Below, in pieces: positions 25,085-34,985 of a stretch of DNA of 43,602 nucleotides (positions within the stretch are counted from its first letter, which is position 1; the number at the start of each line of letters is the position of its first letter). Below the pieces are notes generated by a model that worked only from the letters and a program-made list of their open reading frames with translations, was not told the DNA's origin and made no database searches. Where the stretch lies: NCBI GenBank assembly GCA_003141415.1, contig PLLX01000173.1, positions 1-43,602 on the forward strand, written 5' to 3'. The stretch is from Bacteroidales bacterium. GTDB lineage: Bacteria > Bacteroidota > Bacteroidia > Bacteroidales > VadinHA17. Position numbers and translations under genes: made by a program.

Positions 25085-28000
25085 ATGATTTTCATGAAGA
25101 AAATTCTTTCATTGGTTTCTTTAATGCTTATAGTTTATACACTTAAAGCTCAGCAAGGCGCCCCCTTACTTACTAATTTTAAAGAAAGCAATGAGATTGA
25201 AAACCAGAGCTGGGCTGTATGTCAGGATGACAACAATGTTATGTTGTTTGCCAACAGAAGGGGTATTCTTACATTTGACGGACAGGGCTGGAACTTCATT
25301 CCTATACCCACAATTCCTTATTCTCTTAAATACAATCCCCGGGAAAGGAAAGTTTATGTCGGTGGAGATAACAATTATGGATACCTTGCAAGGGACGATA
25401 AAGGAATTTACAGATATTCTTCAATTTCAGGTGATTCAGCCTCATTAGGTCTTATATCCAGAATAATTTTTACTGATTCCACAATATATTTTTACGGGGA
25501 ACAAAGTATAAGCAGGCATAATATAAAATCGGGAAAGCTTGAGTTACGAATCCGGCAAAAAGAAAATGAACCATTTACCGGGATGTTTATCACCCCAAAA
25601 AACACTTTTATAAATGTGTTGTCAAAAGGACTTTACAGACTCGAAAGTGATACCTTATTCCCAATAGTTACTGGCTATCTGTCAAAAGATGATGAAATTC
25701 TTTTCAGTCTTCCTTACAACAATAATCTTGTACTGCTGGGAAAAAGCAATGGCGACCTGTCTCTTTTCGACGGGATAAAATATTTTGATTACCAGATTAA
25801 GGATGAGGGTTACCTCCGGCAAAATATTCTTTCTGAAGGATTATTAGTTTCTGATAGCCTGTATGCCTTTTCAACACTTGATGGTGGAGCATTGGTTGTA
25901 GAAAAGAAGAGTGGTAAACTTAAACATACGATTAATTATATAAATGGATTACCCGATGATGAAATTTTTGCACTTGGGGTCGATAACAATCATGGCCTGT
26001 GGCTTTCCCATCAGTATGGACTTACCCGTGCAGATCTGAGGTTGCCTGTTGCTAATTTCAGTATTTACCCGGGGCTGAAGGGCAACCTTATTACATCCCT
26101 CTGGCATAATAATGAATTATATGTTGCAACAAGCGAGGGTATTTATTATCTTAAAGAGGTAAAAAATTATGCTGAAGTTGAAGTTCTGGTAAAGAATGAA
26201 ATACCCTCCAGAGCGCCAAGCCAGGCAGTAATACGGAATATGCCGGTTCAACGGCTGGTTAAGGAGCCACAGAAGACAAGGAAAAGTATCTTTGCACAAA
26301 TATTCGGTAAGAAACCCGCTCCTGCTGTTGCTCAGGTTGCACAGGAAAAGGAACAACCTTTATTTAAGCCGCCGGAAATAAAACTGCCGGAACCAAAATA
26401 TTTCAAAAAGATAGCCGGCAGACTCAAATCAATTAATTATGTCTATACCAAAGTTGATGGACTGAATGAAAAATGCAAACAAATGATATCTGCCGGAAAT
26501 GAAATTTTTGCCGCGACAAACAAAGGTCTTTACATTATTTCCGGACACGTTGCCAAGACTATTGTAAGTAACAGATATATTAATAACATAAGTCCAAAAT
26601 CAAAGGATAATAAGTATTATGTCGCCGCCGCGGATGGCTACTTTTATATCACACCTGATAATAAAAAGAAATGGGTGGCAGTTTATCCTGACAAAACGTT
26701 CACCCACTCAGTCTATTCAATTGTATCAACTGATGAGAATACTGTCTGGGCCGGAAGCGACGATATCGCCTTCAGGATCAGTCTCAATAATGGTGTACCT
26801 TCGGGAAGTCCTGAATCATACTCTATTAAGAATGATTCACCTCAAAGGTATATCATTGAATCTGTTAATGATACAGTATTTCTTTTTACATCATCGAAGG
26901 TAAGTTATTATAACCGGAGTCTTGATTCTTTTGTGGAATACAAAAAGGAATTTACGAGTAATAATGGCAAGATAAAATTTGTTTTTTCCCAACCTGAAAT
27001 TCCATGGATAAAAACCGGAGATGAATGGATCAATATAAGTTCAGCAGGCAGTATCGACTATAATGACAAGTCTATCCTTAAAATTTTTGATAATCTTAAT
27101 TCAATATATACCGACAAGGATAATATCTGGGTTGTGAGTGGTGATAATATGCTCTTCAGAATTGTACGTAACAAAATACCTTCAATTAAGCCTGACCTTG
27201 GTCTGTTTATCAAGAGTATCTCTGATGCGAAAGGTCTTTACAGGCTTTCTGATATTGTATTCGGGAGCGGTGATAACAATGTGTATTTTGATATCGTGGC
27301 ACCAGGATATCTCAAGCAGAATTCAACTCAGTATCAATGGATACTTGATAATGGGGAATGGTCAAAGTGGTCATATGCCAATACAATAAACCTGATAATA
27401 AAGCCAGGTAAATATACGCTTCAGGTCAGGGCAAAAGATATATGGGGTAATATAAGTGATCCCAAAGTGGTAGGATTTACAAGTGAAGCACCCTTTACTC
27501 AAACAACATTCTTTTATATACTTGTTCTGGGTGCTGTATTAATTGTTATAATAGGAGTAGTTCGATTCAGGGAAAGGCAGCTTAAAAAAGACAAAAGGAT
27601 CCTCGAAACCAGGGTAAAAGAACGGACTGCCAAAATTGAGGCACAGAAACAAGAAATCACATCTAGTATTGAATATGCAAGCAGAATACAGATGGCTATG
27701 CTGCCGGAGGATTGGCATTTCAGATATTCATTCACTGACTATTTTATTATATTCAATCCGAGGGATATTGTAAGCGGAGATTTTTACTGGATAGGTGAAG
27801 ATGAAAAACATATTTTCTTTACAGTTGCCGACTGCACGGGCCATGGTGTCCCGGGAGCCTTTATGAGTACTCTGGGAATGACAACATTAGATGAGATAAT
27901 CAACAATAATACTGATCTTAAAGCAAATACTGTACTGAACTTGTTACGTGAGAAGATCAAAACTTCACTTCATCAGACCGGCAAACAGGGAGAAGCCACT

Positions 28001-28405
28001 GATGGAATGGATATAGCTTTCTGTATTCTTCATAAAGACAGAAAAAAACTCGAATTTTCAGGTGCATATAACTCCCTCTTAATTTTTCAGGGTGGAGAGT
28101 TAAGGGAATATCGGGCCGACAGGATGCCAATAGGAATCTACTACAGTGAAAAGGAAACATTTACAAATTATGAGATTGATGTACAAAAAGGTGATACAAT
28201 CTACATCTTTTCAGATGGTTTTGCTGATCAGTTTGGTGGGCCCAAAGGATCCAAATACATGAAATATAATCTTAAAAAACTTCTGTCAGAGATCTACAAC
28301 AAACCTATGGCTGAACAACGAATTATCCTGGAGAATGAGTTTGAAAAGTGGAAAGGTTCCGCTAACCAGATTGACGATGTTACAATCTTGGGTGTGAGGA
28401 TATGA
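25085..28405 (+). CDS. Beta-propeller / Y_Y_Y sensor with SpoIIE-type PP2C phosphatase output
   Basis: 1106 residues. A signal peptide (MKKILSLVSLMLIVYTLKAQ; the start may be the ATG at 25094) is followed by a large ligand-binding-type beta-propeller (about residues 25-730), a Y_Y_Y domain (about 735-800), a membrane helix (about 808-830), a coiled coil (about 832-865) and a SpoIIE/PP2C-like serine phosphatase domain (about 870-1106). The last has the metal-binding DIVSGDFYWIG and FTVADCTGHGVPGAFMS, plus YIFSDGFADQF. The layout resembles hybrid two-component receptors but carries a phosphatase instead of a histidine kinase. A Pro/Lys-rich insert (about 372-437) interrupts the propeller. It likely senses a periplasmic signal and dephosphorylates an anti-sigma-antagonist-type partner not seen nearby. 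Confidence 0.9.
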   Translation: MIFMKKILSLVSLMLIVYTLKAQQGAPLLTNFKESNEIENQSWAVCQDDNNVMLFANRRGILTFDGQGWNFIPIPTIPYSLKYNPRERKVYVGGDNNYGYLARDDKGIYRYSSISGDSASLGLISRIIFTDSTIYFYGEQSISRHNIKSGKLELRIRQKENEPFTGMFITPKNTFINVLSKGLYRLESDTLFPIVTGYLSKDDEILFSLPYNNNLVLLGKSNGDLSLFDGIKYFDYQIKDEGYLRQNILSEGLLVSDSLYAFSTLDGGALVVEKKSGKLKHTINYINGLPDDEIFALGVDNNHGLWLSHQYGLTRADLRLPVANFSIYPGLKGNLITSLWHNNELYVATSEGIYYLKEVKNYAEVEVLVKNEIPSRAPSQAVIRNMPVQRLVKEPQKTRKSIFAQIFGKKPAPAVAQVAQEKEQPLFKPPEIKLPEPKYFKKIAGRLKSINYVYTKVDGLNEKCKQMISAGNEIFAATNKGLYIISGHVAKTIVSNRYINNISPKSKDNKYYVAAADGYFYITPDNKKKWVAVYPDKTFTHSVYSIVSTDENTVWAGSDDIAFRISLNNGVPSGSPESYSIKNDSPQRYIIESVNDTVFLFTSSKVSYYNRSLDSFVEYKKEFTSNNGKIKFVFSQPEIPWIKTGDEWINISSAGSIDYNDKSILKIFDNLNSIYTDKDNIWVVSGDNMLFRIVRNKIPSIKPDLGLFIKSISDAKGLYRLSDIVFGSGDNNVYFDIVAPGYLKQNSTQYQWILDNGEWSKWSYANTINLIIKPGKYTLQVRAKDIWGNISDPKVVGFTSEAPFTQTTFFYILVLGAVLIVIIGVVRFRERQLKKDKRILETRVKERTAKIEAQKQEITSSIEYASRIQMAMLPEDWHFRYSFTDYFIIFNPRDIVSGDFYWIGEDEKHIFFTVADCTGHGVPGAFMSTLGMTTLDEIINNNTDLKANTVLNLLREKIKTSLHQTGKQGEATDGMDIAFCILHKDRKKLEFSGAYNSLLIFQGGELREYRADRMPIGIYYSEKETFTNYEIDVQKGDTIYIFSDGFADQFGGPKGSKYMKYNLKKLLSEIYNKPMAEQRIILENEFEKWKGSANQIDDVTILGVRI

Positions 28406-28459
28406 GACTGTCGCCTTCTTTAAATAATTCACTATCTTTAAACCTTAAATTGGAAAAAT

Positions 28460-29860
28460 ATGAAATTAAAATTTATAGGTGCCGCAAGGGAAGTGACCGG
28501 GAGTAAACATCTCATTACCACAGATTCAGGTAAGAAAATCCTTCTTGATTGCGGAATGTTCCAGGGTAAGGGACTCGAAACTGACAGTATGAACAGGGAC
28601 CTTATGTTTGATCCCTCTCAGATTGATCATATCATACTTACACACGCTCATATTGATCATTCCGGTTTGATACCGTATGTATATAAACTGGGATTCCGGG
28701 GATCAGTTATTTGTACAAACGGAACACGCGACCTATGTGCAATAATGCTTGCAGATTCCGCTTTTATACAGGAGCATGATACTATTACATTCAATAAACG
28801 CAGGACTAAAAAAGGACTCCCCCAGGTATCACCAATCTATACCCAGGCAGATGCAACGGCTTGCATGGGTCTCTTCATCGGGGTGCCAAATGAGATGAAA
28901 TTCAGAATTGATGAAAACATAAAGGTTAAATTCACAAGTACCGGACACATGCTTGGCAGCGGAGTGGCCAATATAGAAATACTCGAAAACGGGCAAATTA
29001 GAAAAATAGCTTATACGGGAGATATTGGCAGACCGGTTGATCAGATTCTTGCACCTCCTCAGCCTTTTCCACAAGCTGATATACTTATTACCGAATCAAC
29101 TTATGGCGACAGATTGCATCAGGACTCAAAATTGGCTGAAGAAGAACTTCTGAATATAGTGGTAGATACCTGTGTAACCAAAGGTGGTAAGCTTATAATA
29201 CCTGCTTTTAGTGTTGGACGGACCCAGGAAATTGTATTTTCCTTTAATAATTTCTTTAACGAGGGAAGGTTACCTAAAATTGATATTTTTGTCGATAGCC
29301 CACTAGCTGTAAATGCAACTGCCGTATTCAGGATGCATCCTGAATGTTTTAATAAAAATTTCAGTGATGTTCTGGAAAAAGATCCTGATCCGTTCGGATT
29401 TGATAATCTGTATTATATAAACAAAGTAGAAGATTCAAAAAAACTTAATGATCATAAGAATCCTTGCGTTATTATCTCTGCTTCAGGTATGATGGAAGCA
29501 GGACGTGTAAAACATCATCTTGCAAATAATATTTCAGATCCGAAAAACACTATTCTTATTGTTGGATATTGTGCACCAACAACTCTCGGAGCAAGAATAG
29601 GAAGAGGAGATAAAGAAGTTTCCATATTTGGAACTGTCTATGATGTAAAAGCTGAAGTTAAAAAAATCGAATCATTCAGTGGTCATGGTGATTATAAGGA
29701 AATGATCAGTTTTATAAGTTGCCAGGATAAGAGTGCTCTCTCTAAGATTTTTATAGTTCACGGTGAGTATGAAACGCAGAAGAAGTATGTTTCTTCCCTT
29801 ACGAATGAAGGGTTTAAAAATATTGAAATACCGGCAAAAGGGCAGGAATACAAAATTTAG
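28460..29860 (+). CDS. MBL-fold beta-CASP nuclease (RNA-processing exo/endonuclease)
   Basis: 466 residues. The metallo-beta-lactamase domain shows the zinc motif THAHIDHSGLIP (HxHxDH, about residues 57-68) and further ligands in STGHMLGSG and YTGDIGRP. The beta-CASP cap and motifs A-C are visible: ITESTYGDRLH, IPAFSVGRTQEI, SASGMMEAGRVKHHL and a late IVHGEYETQKKYV. Such proteins (YsH1/CPSF-73 relatives in bacteria) are zinc-dependent RNases. The length is normal for the family. It starts 54 bases after the propeller-PP2C gene on the same strand, but a functional link is not obvious. The product is cytoplasmic. Confidence 0.92.
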   Translation: MKLKFIGAAREVTGSKHLITTDSGKKILLDCGMFQGKGLETDSMNRDLMFDPSQIDHIILTHAHIDHSGLIPYVYKLGFRGSVICTNGTRDLCAIMLADSAFIQEHDTITFNKRRTKKGLPQVSPIYTQADATACMGLFIGVPNEMKFRIDENIKVKFTSTGHMLGSGVANIEILENGQIRKIAYTGDIGRPVDQILAPPQPFPQADILITESTYGDRLHQDSKLAEEELLNIVVDTCVTKGGKLIIPAFSVGRTQEIVFSFNNFFNEGRLPKIDIFVDSPLAVNATAVFRMHPECFNKNFSDVLEKDPDPFGFDNLYYINKVEDSKKLNDHKNPCVIISASGMMEAGRVKHHLANNISDPKNTILIVGYCAPTTLGARIGRGDKEVSIFGTVYDVKAEVKKIESFSGHGDYKEMISFISCQDKSALSKIFIVHGEYETQKKYVSSLTNEGFKNIEIPAKGQEYKI

Positions 29861-29929
29861 GAATTAATTAGGGATAAGGTTGTAGTTAGAAGCGGAGGGA
29901 TGAAGCAATCTTAAAGGATATCTGTTCTT

Positions 29930-30636
29930 TTATTGAATGTACTTTCTTAATTCTTTTCTAATCTGTTTATAATCAGGGAAGACTTCAGAAAGTAATTTGT
30001 AATATTGCTTACCATGGTTATGGTGTTTCAGATGGCATAGCTCATGAGTAATAACATACTCAATGTACCGGTCAGGCAGTTTTATAAGTTCTGTACTTAA
30101 TGTTATTTCACCTTTATTTGAGCAACTTCCCAATCGCCTCTTCATGGTACGGATAATAAGGCCTGTCGGGTTAAACATCTGATTTTCATTTTCCATGAGA
30201 ACTTTATTCATTACCTCAGGAAAATGTTTAAGGGCTTCGTTTTTATAACCTTTGTAAAGCAATTTCTTGATTGTTTCTCTATCATCTGTTTTTTCTATTC
30301 CCAGTTCAATTGTATTATCGTAAAACCTGGCATAAGATATTCCTGATTTTTCGATCTTAAGAACAGATTGATTCCCGTGAAAAGATGTGTCTCACCTGTT
30401 GTATAGGACTTGTTGACCTGACTATTGTCAAGTTTCCTGTAATTGTCACGATGTTTTAAAACCCAACTGTACTTTTCGTTGACTATCCTGCTGATTGTTT
30501 TTAAGGAGGTAAGATAAGGAACTCTCACAATCACAGATGAATCCGGATGTACACTGATACCAATAGACCTTCTTCGTGAATATATTATTCTAAATTCCAG
30601 ATCCTCTATCCGGTGAATTTTTTGATCCTTTAACAT
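29930..30636 (-). pseudogene. YgjP/DUF45-type zinc metallopeptidase, broken by a frameshift
   Basis: Two overlapping-family halves lie in different frames on the minus strand: 30636-30295 (N-terminal half, ending prematurely after LFTGINLFLRSKNQEYLMPG) and a C-terminal half ending at 29930 with the zinc motif HELCH and NHGKQYYKLL. The second frame also continues the family sequence upstream into the first half, for example SYARFYDNTIELGIEK. The two frames meet near 30372-30374, where one added base (an A on the minus strand, a T on the plus strand) would restore GNQSVLKIEKSG and give a 235-residue protein, normal for the family. It follows the GH9 gene by 17 bases. Either a recent pseudogene or a sequencing error in a short homopolymer. 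Confidence 0.88.
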
Positions 30637-30653
30637 TAATCCTTTTAATACAG

Positions 30654-33137
30654 TTAATTAATTTCTGAAAATGTATGAAAGCTGTATTTCTTCATTTCCA
30701 GATAGTTTAATATTGAGTCCAGGCGAAGGTAAAATTTATCTTTTCTTCTTGGGTCTGTACCCGGATGAATAAGCAGTATATATCCGTTCATCCCACTTCG
30801 TTTTTCATATGATATTAAATTTTTCATAAGAGAATCACTTGAATAATATGGTTTCCCCTTTTCGGGAAATGTCCAGTCCTGATTAGTTATTGTACCATTT
30901 GAGATGTCAACCAGTTTAATATCGGCTTTGCCCGACCAGCTGGCAATTGTATCGTTATACCATTCATAAGGGGGTAAGAATACCAAGGCACTTTCTTTAG
31001 AAATACCTGATCTCGCCAGTTCCTTATAATTATTTTCAAGGTCATCCAAAAACTCATTTTTTGTAATGAGCATGGAATCTCTTTTTTGCCATGAACAATA
31101 GAGAAGGTGTTTGCCGGAATGCGGACCAATATAATGGCCGTCGGTACTGATCTCTTTTATTATTTTTTTATTAGAAGGGTTCCTGCAGAAGTCTCCTGTT
31201 AAGAAGAAAGAAGCTTTTATTTTATGAAGATATAATGTCCGGCTGATTGTATCGAATCCATCAGAAAAATCATCGGCAGTGAAACAGAGGTAAATTTCTT
31301 TTTTTGTTGTATCCATCCTGACAATGGCACCTCTGACCAAGGTGATATTTGGATTCAGGTATATGTTCTTAGATTTAGATTGCAGTTCTGACAGATAATA
31401 TATCAGACTGGCTGTGCCATCCATTGTACATTCATTTGTCGAATAATCAGCAAAGTCATCGTGATAAACTGCAAGTTTTGTCTGGAATTGAGCATATTCA
31501 TCTTTCTTAGACAAGTATATATATTTAAGTGAATTGAATATTGTCGGATAGACCGGACCATCAACCAGACCTCCGTAAACCTGTTCTCCCTTAACAACAT
31601 AGGAGGAATGTGAGTTAACAGGATAGTTACCTTTTTCGGGAAGACCAACTATCATACTCGTTCCCCATGGATTACAACCAAATAGCCAGTCCCTGTGTGC
31701 AGCTTCCAGCTCGGCATATGAACTGTCGCCGGTTATTTCAGTATAAAGATGAGCCTGCGTTATTATAGCTGCAATCAGATTGTTAGAGCACCAGATAAAT
31801 GGTATTCCAATATGAAAAGGGTTTTTCCCGGCTTTTAATTCTGTAAGATCAAGTCCCTTTTTCATGTAACCCGAAAACTCAGTTTCATTTTGGCTTTTCT
31901 GTTTCCTGGCAATAGCGGGATGCCCCATATTTACAAATGGATACCACTGATAATGATGAGCAGTATCACTTCCAATCCATGGAGTGACTAATTCTTTTCG
32001 CCCGAATTCCAGAGAATAACTGAGGTATTTTGATTCTTTTGTCAGGTTGTATAATTCAATTGCAGCAAGTTCCATATCATCTACCCAGTTATCTTCCTCA
32101 TAAAAATATGGAGCCGTTCCGGGTGCTGTCTGACATACCCCCGGGTTATCAAGGCCAAAACTGAAGGCTGCTGTTGCCTTGTCCATCAGTAATGCGGAAA
32201 ACTTAGGATCAACATCTTTATAGACTTCTGCCCCTTTTGCGAAGGCAGAAGCGAATTTACCTGCTGTTGACGCTATTCCGGTTGTCCGGTTTTTATATTT
32301 AAAAAGCCCCTGAGGTTTCCCGGTACAAAAATAAACAGGTCTTTCCTTACCCTTTCCGTAATTTGCCGTATCCTCATTTGGAAGCCTGAATCCAATATGA
32401 TCACGGTCGTCAGCAATCTGGTTGTACATTATTCCTGGTCCCGGATTCATTTTTAAGAGCCAGTCGAGTCCCCATTTGCATTCGTTGAGAATATCCGGAA
32501 TTCCATCCGGACCAGCCAGACCATTGGAAAGATATTTATCACTGAAAGAAGCAGGATTTTCTGAATACGCAAAAAGCATTTGGTACGTTGCATTGGCTGA
32601 GGTTGCTACATACTGCAGATAATCAGCAGCATCATGCCATCCACCTGTAACATTAATGTGCGCGGAATCTGCTGATTTACCATATATTTCATATCCATCA
32701 TGAGTATGGCATGAATCTTTTACAAATGGATTATATCCGGATCTCTGCTGTCGCATATAGTTTAGGAGAAAATCAGCTGTTCCGTCATATACATTATACG
32801 CAATACGGAAATCGGGAGAGACAGCTTTCCCGGCAATAATTTTGTAAACTCCGCTGTTTCTAAGGCTGCTGAACTGGAGGCGGTAACAGCTTATGAAAGG
32901 GTCTAATGCATTAGTCTTAACGACATTTTTAAAAGTCATTGCCACTCTACCCGATTTTACATCGATTACTTTAAACGATTTAAGATCTAAAGATTTCTTG
33001 CTTAGTAAAACTGCAACCTTGATATCATTATTCCTGTAGCCAAGCTGATTGATCCTGATCCATTCATCTTGTTCGTTTCCATAGGATATTGTTTGAATTA
33101 AAATCCATAAAATCAATGATATACATGCATTTTTCAT
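30654..33137 (-). CDS. Secreted GH9 glycoside hydrolase fused to a polysaccharide deacetylase
   Basis: I start at the ATG at 33137 (MKNACISLILWILIQTISYG, a signal peptide) rather than 33209, giving 827 residues. After an N-terminal immunoglobulin-like domain of the GH9 type (IRINQLGYRNNDIKVAVLL, about residues 25-110), the GH9 catalytic domain spans about 120-590. GGWHDAADY supplies Asp169 and Asp172 (base/nucleophilic-water pair) and STNECTMDG supplies Glu569 (acid). A NodB-type deacetylase domain follows (about 610-825), with TADDFSDGFD, PHSGKH (H-S/T-x-x-x-H-like) and LLIHPG. It would cleave a beta-glucan and deacetylate a glycan outside the cell. The frameshifted YgjP gene follows by 17 bases. 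Confidence 0.92.
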   Translation of the reverse strand: MKNACISLILWILIQTISYGNEQDEWIRINQLGYRNNDIKVAVLLSKKSLDLKSFKVIDVKSGRVAMTFKNVVKTNALDPFISCYRLQFSSLRNSGVYKIIAGKAVSPDFRIAYNVYDGTADFLLNYMRQQRSGYNPFVKDSCHTHDGYEIYGKSADSAHINVTGGWHDAADYLQYVATSANATYQMLFAYSENPASFSDKYLSNGLAGPDGIPDILNECKWGLDWLLKMNPGPGIMYNQIADDRDHIGFRLPNEDTANYGKGKERPVYFCTGKPQGLFKYKNRTTGIASTAGKFASAFAKGAEVYKDVDPKFSALLMDKATAAFSFGLDNPGVCQTAPGTAPYFYEEDNWVDDMELAAIELYNLTKESKYLSYSLEFGRKELVTPWIGSDTAHHYQWYPFVNMGHPAIARKQKSQNETEFSGYMKKGLDLTELKAGKNPFHIGIPFIWCSNNLIAAIITQAHLYTEITGDSSYAELEAAHRDWLFGCNPWGTSMIVGLPEKGNYPVNSHSSYVVKGEQVYGGLVDGPVYPTIFNSLKYIYLSKKDEYAQFQTKLAVYHDDFADYSTNECTMDGTASLIYYLSELQSKSKNIYLNPNITLVRGAIVRMDTTKKEIYLCFTADDFSDGFDTISRTLYLHKIKASFFLTGDFCRNPSNKKIIKEISTDGHYIGPHSGKHLLYCSWQKRDSMLITKNEFLDDLENNYKELARSGISKESALVFLPPYEWYNDTIASWSGKADIKLVDISNGTITNQDWTFPEKGKPYYSSDSLMKNLISYEKRSGMNGYILLIHPGTDPRRKDKFYLRLDSILNYLEMKKYSFHTFSEIN

Positions 33138-33581
33138 ATATGACCTTCTGTAATCTGAAAAGATGCAATTTACTAAAATAGATTGAAGAAATAATTTCCA
33201 TTCCTGCATACCATTTTAAACTTTTCAACAAGCAATTTGTTATTGTGATAGGTTAAAATAGTATTAAAATCAAATATTCAGGAATAATAGCCCATTCTGC
33301 TTTGTCTAATATTCATAAATATAAACTTTGAAGTTTTAAAACAAAAGGTAGCTGGCAGAAGAAAGACAATTATTTCGAAAAGAAGAAATTAATACATATG
33401 TTACCCAAACTGAAAATGGTTAGTAAATTATTCCCAATAATTTTTTCGACCATATCTTATCAGGTTAGTAGGTTAGTAGGTTAGTATAAAGATCAGGCGA
33501 GGGTAATATCAACGGGTGGCAGTTTTTCTGCCACCCGTTTCTTTTTAGTTATAATGAATTCGGTGCTTTACCTGTTTCAGC
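33138..33581. other. Intergenic region with tandem 8-mer and a strong stem-loop
   Basis: This gap contains three tandem copies of AGGTTAGT (33462-33485) and a strong hairpin at 33511-33539. No protein-coding gene is seen. The hairpin's T tract points rightward although no rightward gene lies upstream, so an unannotated small transcript in 33230-33546 is possible. Confidence 0.45.
33511..33546 (+). terminator. Strong Rho-independent-type hairpin
   Basis: AACGGGTGGCAG (33511-33522) pairs perfectly with CTGCCACCCGTT (33528-33539) around a TTTTT loop, followed by TCTTTTT on the plus strand. On the minus strand it would also act as a stem-loop after the metallophosphoesterase stop at 33582, but without a T tract on that side. 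Confidence 0.7.
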
Positions 33582-34763
33582 TTATTCCTTTCTAATTGTT
33601 ATTACTGTTATTTCCGGCGGCATCCATATCCTGAACGGGATAGCCGAAGATCCAAGTCCGCGGTTAACATATTGATACTGATGGCCCACTGTATAAAGTC
33701 CATTCCAGTGAGGGTAGAAATATTTTGCCGGACTCCATCTGAATCTTTTCGTCATTATGCCCATCTGCATGCCATGCGTATGGCCCGAGAGAGTAATATC
33801 AATATCAGTTTTTCCTGTCACATCCTCTTCCCATTGATTTGGATCGTGACTGAGAAGTATTTTAAGATCTACACTTTCAAGTCCTGATATTGCTTTTTCA
33901 ACATCTCCATGAATCATATGAGGGTGCCGCCCTTTAGTGATAATACCTATCAGAGCGATTCTTGCCTTGCCGATATTGACAATTTTAAATTCATCATTCA
34001 GAACCTGATATCCTGAAGCTTTTATCAGGTTATTCATTATCAATATATTATTGTCCCTGTCAGCTTCCGTGAAAAATGGATCGTAAGTACCGATATCATG
34101 ATTGCCTAAAATAGCATAATTGCCATACCTGCTTTTTGCTTTTGAAAGGATTGTATCATTTTTGTCGAATTCCCTCCATCCAAAATCAATAAAATCACCT
34201 GTATTCAGAAGCAGATCAGGCTTTAAGGCATTAACATCATACATAACCTTTTGCAACAACTTCCTTTGATTATAAAAACAGGGAAGATGAATATCCGACA
34301 GCTGGACTATTTTCAAACCATCAAGATCCTTATTCAGTCCTTTGATTTTTATTGTGACCTCTTCAGTTTTGAAATTAAATCTTCCATGAAAGGTACTGAA
34401 ACCAATAATTGTAAGGATTATTATCATAATGATCAACCCTATGTTTGTCAATAGCCTAATGTGATCACCCTTTTTTATCCTTAATAATTTACCCGTAAAA
34501 TGTACAATGTCTAAAATAATTCTTGGAATAACAACAGCAACTATCAGTCCTGTCATATTCATCATTAACCACACGTGACGGGGGTTATCGTAAAAGCTTC
34601 TGAAAGAAGTTGTTTCAACATAAGTGATCCAAACGCAGAGACTTAGTATAACATTGATAACTAATGAAATGAAATATTTTGGCTTTGAAGTGTGGTAAAA
34701 GTGTTGTCTCAGAACCACAAACGTTAGAATCTCTGTAATGATCAGAATAAACAATAATACCAT
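33582..34763 (-). CDS. Membrane-anchored calcineurin-like metallophosphoesterase
   Basis: 393 residues. Four hydrophobic helices occupy about residues 1-125, then a calcineurin-like phosphoesterase domain (about 150-393). The metal-binding blocks are LSDIHLPC (D-x-H), NTGDFIDFG (GD), AILGNHDIGTY (GNHD), a central LLSHDP and SGHTHGMQMGI (GHTH). This matches YkuE/YaeI-type membrane metallophosphoesterases, which hydrolyse phosphate esters or lipid-linked phosphates such as UDP-diacylglucosamine in related enzymes. The active site probably faces the cytoplasm or periplasm depending on topology that I cannot resolve. No operon partner is evident; it lies between the GH9 and Nudix genes, in opposite orientation to the latter. 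Substrate unknown. Confidence 0.9.
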   Translation of the reverse strand: MVLLFILIITEILTFVVLRQHFYHTSKPKYFISLVINVILSLCVWITYVETTSFRSFYDNPRHVWLMMNMTGLIVAVVIPRIILDIVHFTGKLLRIKKGDHIRLLTNIGLIIMIIILTIIGFSTFHGRFNFKTEEVTIKIKGLNKDLDGLKIVQLSDIHLPCFYNQRKLLQKVMYDVNALKPDLLLNTGDFIDFGWREFDKNDTILSKAKSRYGNYAILGNHDIGTYDPFFTEADRDNNILIMNNLIKASGYQVLNDEFKIVNIGKARIALIGIITKGRHPHMIHGDVEKAISGLESVDLKILLSHDPNQWEEDVTGKTDIDITLSGHTHGMQMGIMTKRFRWSPAKYFYPHWNGLYTVGHQYQYVNRGLGSSAIPFRIWMPPEITVITIRKE

Positions 34764-34985
34764 AAATTTTTTTTTTGAGATATAAAAGTACTTAAATATT
34801 AATTATCCCGATTATTTTTATATTGGCAACGGCTATAAAGTATCATATCTAACCTTAGCGTTTCTTTAAGTATTACTAGGTGTACATATGTGTTTAAAAT
34901 TTTTTACCACAAAGGATCACCAAGGTTATCACAAAGTAACACAAAGTAATAAAGCAATTTATTTTGATCTAGTTAAATGAAATGA

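Noticed and set aside
30295-30636. Treating the two YgjP halves as two separate genes
   Set aside because: The alternate frame continues the family sequence across the junction, so a single frameshifted gene explains both halves better.
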